Source: CAZYTO01 sp964650405 (lineage in GTDB: Bacteria; Acidobacteriota; Thermoanaerobaculia; Gp7-AA8). Taken from it: 6,301 nt of DNA. The notes below the pieces were generated by a model. The model did not search any database, was not told where the DNA came from, and saw nothing but the letters and a program-made list of their open reading frames with translations. Numbering within the stretch: the first letter of the stretch is position 1; each line of letters opens with the position of its first letter. Location: assembly GCA_964650405.1 (NCBI GenBank), contig CAZYTO010000306.1:1-6301 (forward strand), written 5' to 3'. This document shows, piece by piece, positions 1-4,883 of the stretch. The position numbers and the translations under genes were made by a program.

Positions 1-72
1 GGCGGCCAGACGTGGGCAGTGAACTGGCTAAAAACCTGCACAAAGGTTAGCGATGCCACGAACAATGAGTAA
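1..72 (+). CDS. C-terminal end of an upstream gene, DUF1579-like (partial)
   Basis: Frame 1 is open from the window edge to TAA at 70-72 and encodes 23 residues beginning GGQTWAVNWLKTCTKV. The pattern GGxTWxxNWxxxxTxV resembles the C-terminus I remember for secreted DUF1579-type proteins of Acidobacteria and relatives (S-x-D-G-G-K-T-W-E-x-N-W-x-x-x-F-T-R). Their function is unknown. The next gene starts inside it (ATG at 53, with an in-frame ATG at 65 giving the compact overlap ATGAGTAA), as expected of neighbouring genes in one operon. The fragment is very short and the family call comes from recalled motif similarity, so it could be chance open frame. The full gene lies outside the window. 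Confidence 0.5.
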   Translation, partial: GGQTWAVNWLKTCTKVSDATNNE

Positions 73-1120
73 GTACCTCTCTGTAGCTGTCTTGGCCCTG
101 CTTCGCGCTTCCGGCACCTACGCACAGTCGGCAGTGCTGAAGCTGCCGGACTTCAGCCAGCACGCGCGCGTGCTGCAGCGCCTCGGCCTTACCGACATCA
201 CCATCGACTATTCGCGGCCAGCCCTCCGCGGCCGGAAGATGTTCGGCGGCGCGCTTGCCTATGGCGAGGTGTGGCGGGCCGGAGCGAATTTCAATACGAC
301 CTTCGAGGTCACCGATCCCGTGACGATCGAGGGACAGCCGCTCCCCAGGGGCGTCTACGGGCTGCACATGATCCCGGGGGAGACGTCATGGACCGTCATC
401 TTCTCCAGGAACTCGACGTCGTGGGGAAGCTTCAGCTATGACCCGGCCGAAGACGCACTGCGCGTGACTGTGAAACCGCGGGCCATCGAGCCGCAGGAGA
501 TGCTCAGCTACGAGCTCGTTGACGTGACGCCCCGCTCCACCGTGGTCACGATGCGCTGGGAGCGAGTCGAGGTGCCGTTCCGCGTGGAGGTCGACACTCC
601 GGTACTGGTCGCGCAGAGCCTGCGCAATCAGCTCCGCGGCAGGGCCCAGTCCGAGTGGCAGGCCTGGGCGGAGGTGGCGAACTTCCTGCTCGAGAACAAG
701 GTCAACACCGAGGAGGCGTTGCAGGACGCGGAGCAATCCGTGGCCATCGAAGACCGCTTCGAGAACGAGATCACGAAGGCGCGCGCGCTGAGCGCCCTCG
801 GCCGCGGCGAGGAAGCGCAGGCCGTCCGCAACAAGGCGCTGGGAATGGGCACGGAACGGCAGGTCTACGACTTCGGCCGCGGGCTCCAGCGAGTCAACCA
901 GCAGGAGCAGGCGCTGGAGGTTTTCCGCATCAACATCACGAAGCATCCCGGAACGGTACTCGCGCACAACGCGGCCGCACGGGTCGCGGCCGCGAAGGGT
1001 GATTACGACACCGCGGTCAAGGAAATGAAGCTGGCCGTGAGCATGGCGCCGGAGCGGTCGAAGCCCGGCCTGGCCGATCTGCTGCGGCAGCTCGAAAACG
1101 GCGTGGATATCAACAAGTGA
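53..1120 (+). CDS. Secreted DUF2911 domain protein with C-terminal TPR-like helices
   Basis: This 355-residue protein has a signal peptide at about 1-24 (MSKYLSVAVLALL core, likely cut at TYA|QS), so it is probably periplasmic or secreted. An arginine (R18) interrupts the hydrophobic core, which is unusual. DUF2911 spans about 29-180, with the family hallmarks YSRPALRGRKMFGG (53-66), GEVWRAGAN (71-79), LPRGVYGLHMIP (97-108), WTVIF (113-117), WGSFSYDP (124-131) and MRWERVEVPF (167-176). The DUF2911 domain has no assigned activity. Residues 200-355 are helical with TPR-like repeats, best seen at about 270-332 (QALEVF, then NAAARVAAAKGDYDTAVKEM), suggesting a protein-interaction tail. ATG 53 is chosen because AAAGG at 42-46 sits 6 bases upstream. 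ATG 65 is possible but has no such site. The family call is firm and the role unknown. Confidence 0.9.
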   Translation: MPRTMSKYLSVAVLALLRASGTYAQSAVLKLPDFSQHARVLQRLGLTDITIDYSRPALRGRKMFGGALAYGEVWRAGANFNTTFEVTDPVTIEGQPLPRGVYGLHMIPGETSWTVIFSRNSTSWGSFSYDPAEDALRVTVKPRAIEPQEMLSYELVDVTPRSTVVTMRWERVEVPFRVEVDTPVLVAQSLRNQLRGRAQSEWQAWAEVANFLLENKVNTEEALQDAEQSVAIEDRFENEITKARALSALGRGEEAQAVRNKALGMGTERQVYDFGRGLQRVNQQEQALEVFRINITKHPGTVLAHNAAARVAAAKGDYDTAVKEMKLAVSMAPERSKPGLADLLRQLENGVDINK

Positions 1121-1142
1121 GAGGTGATCGATGCCATAATGC

Positions 1143-1163
1143 CCCCGTCCAATTCAAACGGGG
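1143..1163 (+). promoter_or_regulatory. Hairpin that would cover the zinc-ribbon gene's Shine-Dalgarno
   Basis: CCCCGT at 1143-1148 is the exact complement of ACGGGG at 1158-1163, with a 9-base loop. The 3' arm shares four G residues with the ribosome binding site GGGGAG (1160-1165) of the GTG start at 1172. If formed in the mRNA, the 6-bp stem would hide that site until a ribosome translating the upstream gene, or some other factor, opens it. The pairing is visible in the sequence; the regulatory role is inference. Confidence 0.35.
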
Positions 1164-1171
1164 AGTCTTCT

Positions 1172-1825
1172 GTGATCATCTTCGGTTCACGTGGCATCCG
1201 CATGAAGGGCGGAGAGGGCACGTTCTTCTGCCCGCGGTGTCAGGGGTCGCGCCAGTACACGCATCGCAAGGTGCGTCGGTTCTTCACGCTCTACTTCATT
1301 CCCATCATCCCGCTCGACCTGGTGGGGGAGTTCGTGGAGTGCAACTACTGTCATGGCAGCTACCAGATGCAGGTGCTCGACTACGATCCGCGGGCCGAGC
1401 AGAAGCGGACCGACTCGCAGATGCGGACGGCGCTGAACCGCGGCATCATCGGGGTGCTGATCGCCGACGGCGTACCGTCCGAGGGGGAGCGCGCAACGGC
1501 CCTCGAGGTGATCCGCAAGGTCTCGCTCGATACGAACATGACCCGGGCCGACCTCGACGCGGCCGTGGACTCGTCCATCAAGCGCGCCGGCAATCCGGCC
1601 GGCGACGTCGAAGCCGTGGCGGAGGGGATCCCCTACCCGCAGCGCGAGGGCTACGTCCGGGCGTTGCTGTCGGTGGCCCTGGCCGACGGGGAGCTGCGGC
1701 CGGAGGAGGATCGGGTAATCCGCGCGCTGGCCAAGGCCGTCGGCATTACAGACGCCCACCTGACGGGCATCATGGCCACCGCGCCAAGGATGTTCAGTGC
1801 TCCGCCGCCGGCGCTACCTTCTTAG
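1172..1825 (+). CDS. Zinc-ribbon and TerB-like domain protein
   Basis: This 217-residue protein is probably cytoplasmic. The N-terminus VIIFGSRGIR leads into a zinc ribbon with CPRC at 20-23 and CNYC at 57-60, enclosing VRRFFTLYFIPIIPLDLVGEF (34-54), a hydrophobic stretch typical of this small zinc-ribbon family. Residues from about 83 onward are helical and resemble TerB-like domains. The segment ALLSVALADGELRPEEDRVI is the clearest: its ADGELxxEE pattern is the TerB acidic loop. An earlier weaker half-match is IADGVPSEGERATAL. TerB-like domains are associated with metal binding and stress responses, but no function can be assigned here. The frame is open from GTG 1124, and ATG 1139 is available. 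GTG 1172 is preferred because GGGGAG lies 6 bases upstream and the family usually begins with a short hydrophobic strand right before the G-x-R-G. The last 29 bases overlap the next gene, suggesting translational coupling. Confidence 0.82.
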   Translation: MIIFGSRGIRMKGGEGTFFCPRCQGSRQYTHRKVRRFFTLYFIPIIPLDLVGEFVECNYCHGSYQMQVLDYDPRAEQKRTDSQMRTALNRGIIGVLIADGVPSEGERATALEVIRKVSLDTNMTRADLDAAVDSSIKRAGNPAGDVEAVAEGIPYPQREGYVRALLSVALADGELRPEEDRVIRALAKAVGITDAHLTGIMATAPRMFSAPPPALPS

Positions 1826-2417
1826 CGCCGGCCTGGCGGTACTGAACGCCGGCCTGCTTACCATTCCCCGGTTTGTCATCGGGCTCGGCGATCCGCGGGC
1901 GTTCGCGATTCTCATCGCATTGGCCACGATCTTCTGCTTCGCCGAGGCCAGTCTGGTCGACGAGGTGCCGCAGGGCGGGCGGAATCTCGCGCTGCTGGCA
2001 ACGATGACCGGCCTGGCCGTCTTCGGAACGTTCGTCGTGGCGATCGTGACCGAAGGACGCACCGCGCACGACGGAGTCGTGATCGCCTGCGGCGCGGCGC
2101 TGATGGCGTCCGGTGTGCTGCTTCGCTGCCTGGCCATCGTGACGCTCGGACCGCAGTTCGTCTCGGAGTTGCGCGTTCCGGCGGGCGCGCCGCTCGTACG
2201 GACGGGCGTCTACCGCTGGCTCGATCATCCCTCCGAGGCGGGACTGCTGATGCTCACCGCCGGAGCGGCCGTGCTTTTCCGGAGCGTGGAGGCGCTGCTG
2301 GTGTGGGCGTGCGTGGTCGTTCCGCTGACGCTGGCGCGGGTCAGGGCGGAGAACGGGTTCCTGGACGGCGAGCGGGGGGCGGCGAGCGGCGAGCGGGAAG
2401 GGAGCTCGGCGGCGTAA
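1797..2417 (+). CDS. Membrane protein, isoprenylcysteine carboxyl methyltransferase-like
   Basis: This 206-residue protein has an arginine-rich N-terminus (LRRRRY) and about five or six hydrophobic segments (roughly 8-24, 36-52, 65-84, 94-115, 148-180), so it is an inner-membrane protein. The block LVRTGVYRWLDHPSEAG (133-149), followed by a hydrophobic pair of helices and RVRAEN (181-186), matches the layout of ICMT/PEMT-type methyltransferases, where G-x-Y-R-x-x-x-H-P binds S-adenosylmethionine and a distal R-x-x-x-E motif follows. Substrate is unknown; bacterial members have varied or unknown substrates. The usual Arg-His-Pro is Asp-His-Pro here, and the usual Asn-Tyr after it is Ser-Glu. 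Start GTG 1797 is supported by AAGGA at 1786-1790, 6 bases upstream, inside the preceding gene. The C-terminal tail from about residue 189 is encoded by GGCGAGCGG repeats and may be an acquired extension. Confidence 0.75.
   Translation: MLRRRRYLLSAGLAVLNAGLLTIPRFVIGLGDPRAFAILIALATIFCFAEASLVDEVPQGGRNLALLATMTGLAVFGTFVVAIVTEGRTAHDGVVIACGAALMASGVLLRCLAIVTLGPQFVSELRVPAGAPLVRTGVYRWLDHPSEAGLLMLTAGAAVLFRSVEALLVWACVVVPLTLARVRAENGFLDGERGAASGEREGSSAA
2367..2396 (+). repeat. GGCGAGCGG repeat cluster in the gene's 3' end
   Basis: The nonamer GGCGAGCGG occurs exactly at 2367-2375, 2381-2389 and 2388-2396 (the last two share GG). It encodes the polar tail of the methyltransferase-like protein (DGERGAASGERE). 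The same nonamer forms a larger cluster at 4771-4878, and one isolated copy lies at 2667-2675 within the unknown membrane protein gene. Repetition is directly visible; the origin as a dispersed genomic repeat is inference. Confidence 0.6.
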
Positions 2418-2418
2418 C

Positions 2419-2571
2419 TCATTCGTTCCGGGAACCCAGACTGAAGAACGTAACGGGAGATGGAGCTCCGTCCAAGGCACGATAGAAGTCGAGTGCGTGG
2501 ACATCGTCGTTATCGCAGGCGACGAACAGTTCCCGGATTCCGCGCTCCGCAGCAGCACTGATAGAGCGGCC
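2419..2571 (-). pseudogene. C-terminal remnant of a GNAT acetyltransferase
   Basis: Minus-strand translation ending at TGA (2419-2421) gives 50 residues reading GRSISAAAERG, then GIRELFVACDNDD, V, HALDFYRAL, DGAP, SPVTFF and a short tail. This is the end of a GNAT N-acetyltransferase: helix after the acetyl-CoA loop, strand 5 (ELFVACD), then helix ALDFYRAL and the last strand (PVTFFSL). The arrangement resembles the AAC(3)-I-like branch (compare its ADYGDD-AVALYTKLG end). The N-terminal two thirds, including the acetyl-CoA-binding R/Q-x-x-G-x-G/A loop, is absent. Upstream in this frame the sequence ceases to look like GNAT, runs into the 3' end of the neighbouring gene and meets a TGA at 2683-2685, with no ATG, GTG or TTG before the conserved part. 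It is therefore a 5'-deleted remnant. The substrate cannot be told. Its stop lies one base from the stop of the convergent gene. Confidence 0.65.
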
Positions 2572-2612
2572 GGAGAAAGCCGGGGAGATCGACCATTCGC
2601 AGGATGGGATTA

Positions 2613-4673
2613 TCAGGCGAGTGCGGCCTCCGGCGCCGTCGCCGCGAATCGTACCCGCATCGCGGCGGCGAGCGGCGCACGCTCACGCCAGAGCAGCGTA
2701 CCCGCGAGGAGCAGCAGCGCCGCGTGGAGCCACCACAGCAGTGTCGCGGAGAGCATGATGATCCCGATGGCCTGAGGGCGATCGACGGGAAGGAGCTCCG
2801 TGCCGAACGACGTATGGCGATCGCCAAACGGGAGCTCGAAGCGCGCCGGCAGCCCCTGGTAGATCTCCTGCGACTGCCCTTCCGGCGGAGCCGCGGAGTG
2901 GACATATGCCGCGCCCATGGCGCGCGACATCTCGTCGGACTCGAGCAGCATGTCGAGCGTGACGGGACCGGAAGAGGCCAGCCCTCCGCTGCCGGAATTC
3001 ATGCGCTCGATGGCGCCGATCCGTGCGTACGTCGGGTAGATGACCAGCGCCAGTGCCACCGCAGAGGCCAGCAGTGCGGCGACGCCGTGACGGACGTTCC
3101 AGCGCTGCGGGGCGACCGGCGCCAGGGCGATGACGCTCAGGATGCCGAGGACCGCGGCGGTCACGCCGACGAGGAGAAGCGACGAGGCGGCGGTGGCGGC
3201 GACGAGGAGGGCGATGACGATGCGGCGGCGGCGCATGCCGAGCATGGCCAGGAGGCGCTCCGACCACAGGGCGAAGAGGAGGAAGAAGAACGTCGTGGAA
3301 GGACGCGGCAGCCACACCTTGGTGCGTGAGGCGAACGTCTCGACGAGCGGCAGCCACTCGGACGCGTAGCGGACGGAGGCGAACGTCCCGGTCGCGGCGA
3401 TGGGAAGCTGCGGCACCCGAACGGTGGCTAGGCCGACGCCCAGGGCGTGACGGAACGTCTGCACGTGCTGGAGGAAGAGAACCTGCTGGCCGGTGGAGAG
3501 GGGCACGGTGAGGTGCCCGTCGCGGGTCCTGGTCATGAGCAGGGGCTGGTCCTGCAGCGCGGCATACGTCGCGCGCGGCAGCGACGGCATCTGCACCTCG
3601 GCGGCTCCCTGATTCCGCACTTCGAAGGAGCTCTCGCCGAGGATGGAGCCGTCGGCGGGAACGAAGAAGTCGTGCCGCGCGCCGGGGAGCGCGTAGCTGA
3701 TGGAGTGCAGGGCCTCCAGGCGGGAGACGCTCCAGCCGACGTGCTCGCCGCCGGCCAGCTCGAAGGCCACGGCGCCGCGGTAGGTGGGGCGCACTCCCGT
3801 CTCGGTGACGCTCACCCGCTTCTGCGCGCCGCGCGTGGCCGCGCGGAGGAGCGGGTGCGACTCGACGACGAGGTATTGCAGGGCCGCGTCGACCGGCACG
3901 GCGAAGGTGTGCCCGAGCAGCTCGCCGGTGGCCACGATGGTCGACTCACCCGGCGCGATGGCGAAGACGTAACGGCCGTCGCGGACTTCGTACTGGTTCG
4001 TGGAGTCGATCTGTTGCAGGTGCTCTCCGGAGACGAGCCGCAGGGTGAGCGAGGACGTGGCGCGGTTCGGGTTGTGTACGTCGATGGCATAGCGGAAGCG
4101 CGCCGCATCGGGGAGAAGCGTCACGACGTAGCGGCCGGTGGCGGTGACCGGCAGCGTTTCGTTGCTTACGGCGACCTGGCGGACGAGCGCGTATGTGCGT
4201 CCGTTGTCGCCGTCCTCCTCAGTGGCCGTCAACTCGCCGTCGCTGACCGTGGAGCGGACGCCGAGCACAGTCGGGGGCACGTGCAGTTGTACGCGGTCGC
4301 TGCCGGAGAGGCGGAGGTCGCAGCGCGCGGAGAAGTCATCGCGAAGGGGAAGGATGTGGAAAGCGGCCTTCGGCGCCCGGGTCACGATGGCGGAACCGCT
4401 GCAGCCGGAGATGGTGAGGTCTTTGGCGCCGGTAAGGACTTCGATCTCCTGCGGCGCGCCGACGGCCCGTCCGCTGAAGGCGATGGTCAGACGGTTGTCG
4501 TGAAAGCTGCCGGCGAGCTGGATGGTGTCGACGACGGTCGTGGGCGTCAGTGGCGCGGTGGTGAGCTTCTGGTACTCGGCGAGGGGGACGGTGACGAGCG
4601 GCGACTGCTTCGGATCGTCGGCGAAGAGGGACGCGGCGGAGAGCAGCAGCACGAACGGAACGGCGTGGCGCAT
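2613..4673 (-). CDS. Exported membrane-anchored protein of unknown function
   Basis: This 686-residue protein is not recognised as a named family. A signal peptide at 1-18 (MRHAVPFVLLLSAASLFA, then DD) is followed by VTVPLAEYQKL (27-37), a short motif I associate with large exported proteins of other Gram-negative bacteria, and then about 400 residues of beta-rich, soluble-looking sequence (about 45-450). The C-terminal part has hydrophobic segments at about 459-478, 484-518, 527-548 and 634-661, with RRRR at 481-484 on a cytoplasmic side. A polar loop (about 550-630) lies between the third and last segments. The picture is a large extracytoplasmic beta domain tethered by a C-terminal membrane module. 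The frame extends upstream to 4820, but ATG 4673 is chosen because the signal peptide starts there and AAAGGAG (4680-4686) sits 6 bases upstream. The long overlapping frames on the opposite strand are GC-rich shadows. Confidence 0.8.
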   Translation of the reverse strand: MRHAVPFVLLLSAASLFADDPKQSPLVTVPLAEYQKLTTAPLTPTTVVDTIQLAGSFHDNRLTIAFSGRAVGAPQEIEVLTGAKDLTISGCSGSAIVTRAPKAAFHILPLRDDFSARCDLRLSGSDRVQLHVPPTVLGVRSTVSDGELTATEEDGDNGRTYALVRQVAVSNETLPVTATGRYVVTLLPDAARFRYAIDVHNPNRATSSLTLRLVSGEHLQQIDSTNQYEVRDGRYVFAIAPGESTIVATGELLGHTFAVPVDAALQYLVVESHPLLRAATRGAQKRVSVTETGVRPTYRGAVAFELAGGEHVGWSVSRLEALHSISYALPGARHDFFVPADGSILGESSFEVRNQGAAEVQMPSLPRATYAALQDQPLLMTRTRDGHLTVPLSTGQQVLFLQHVQTFRHALGVGLATVRVPQLPIAATGTFASVRYASEWLPLVETFASRTKVWLPRPSTTFFFLLFALWSERLLAMLGMRRRRIVIALLVAATAASSLLLVGVTAAVLGILSVIALAPVAPQRWNVRHGVAALLASAVALALVIYPTYARIGAIERMNSGSGGLASSGPVTLDMLLESDEMSRAMGAAYVHSAAPPEGQSQEIYQGLPARFELPFGDRHTSFGTELLPVDRPQAIGIIMLSATLLWWLHAALLLLAGTLLWRERAPLAAAMRVRFAATAPEAALA

Positions 4674-4680
4674 GACGGTC

Positions 4681-4701
4681 TCCTTTCGAATGGATCGAAA
4701 G
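4681..4701 (-). promoter_or_regulatory. Ribosome binding site of the 2613-4673 gene inside a hairpin
   Basis: On the minus strand the strong Shine-Dalgarno AAAGGAG precedes ATG 4673 by about 6 bases. Its first bases fall in a perfect 7-bp inverted repeat: CTTTCGA at 4683-4689 and TCGAAAG at 4695-4701 (plus-strand reading), with a 5-base loop. In the mRNA this stem would pair the AAAG part of the binding site. It could tune translation, or be a DNA operator for a dimeric regulator. The repeat is seen; the role is inferred. Confidence 0.4.
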
Positions 4702-4770
4702 TAGCGCGTTCCGCGCGGGCGGGAGCCGTTCGCAACCGAAGCGTCTCCTGATTGACACGGATTGGATTTG

Positions 4771-4878
4771 GGCGAGCGGCGAGCGGCGGAAGAGACGGCG
4801 AGCGGGGAGAGGGTGCGCAAAATGCTCGCGGCGAGCGGGGTTTCCCCCCGCTCGCCGCTCGCTTGATTACCGCTCGCC
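4771..4878. repeat. GGCGAGCGG repeat cluster in both orientations
   Basis: The nonamer GGCGAGCGG occurs at 4771-4779, 4778-4786, 4797-4805 and 4830-4838. Its reverse complement CCGCTCGCC occurs at 4848-4856 and 4870-4878, with an 8-of-9 match at 4855-4863. Two of the opposed copies form the hairpin at 4828-4858. The cluster fills the spacer between the two minus-strand genes and matches the cluster at 2367-2396, suggesting a dispersed repeat family in this genome. Confidence 0.65.
4824..4858 (-). terminator. Terminator-like hairpin downstream of the propeller gene
   Basis: GCGGCGAGCGGGG (4828-4840) pairs perfectly with CCCCGCTCGCCGC (4846-4858) around a 5-base loop, a 13-bp stem that is almost all GC. 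Read on the minus strand it starts 25 bases beyond the stop of the propeller gene and is followed, after GAGCA, by only four T residues. It may therefore be a weak intrinsic terminator or an mRNA 3'-end stabiliser. It is formed from the GGCGAGCGG repeats, so it may also be an incidental by-product of them. Confidence 0.5.
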
Positions 4879-4883
4879 GATGA

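Noticed and set aside
1117..1845. A 242-codon plus-strand frame overlapping the zinc-ribbon gene
   Set aside because: It is Arg/Gly-rich without motifs, while the other frame carries the CPRC/CNYC zinc ribbon and the TerB-like segment.
2425..2435. GTTCC-G-GGAAC inverted repeat as a bidirectional terminator between the convergent genes
   Set aside because: The arms are only 5 bp with a 1-base loop, there is no T-run on either side, and it lies inside the coding sequence of the GNAT remnant.
3447..4751. A 434-codon open frame on the plus strand opposite the 686-residue gene
   Set aside because: Its product is a low-complexity mix rich in Arg, Gly, Ala, Glu and Val without domains or a signal peptide. 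The minus-strand frame has a signal peptide, membrane segments and a strong ribosome binding site, so this is a GC-rich antisense shadow.
4749..4780. TTGACA at 4753-4758 on the plus strand as a promoter
   Set aside because: No acceptable -10 box follows at 16-18 bases and there is no plus-strand gene downstream.
4674..4820. A 49-residue N-terminal extension of the membrane protein, up to 4820
   Set aside because: It runs through the GGCGAGCGG repeats, would bury the signal peptide, and the strong Shine-Dalgarno lies directly before ATG 4673.
4771..4878. CRISPR array
   Set aside because: The repeated unit is 9 bases, overlapping or irregularly spaced and in both orientations, with no regular spacers and no cas genes nearby.
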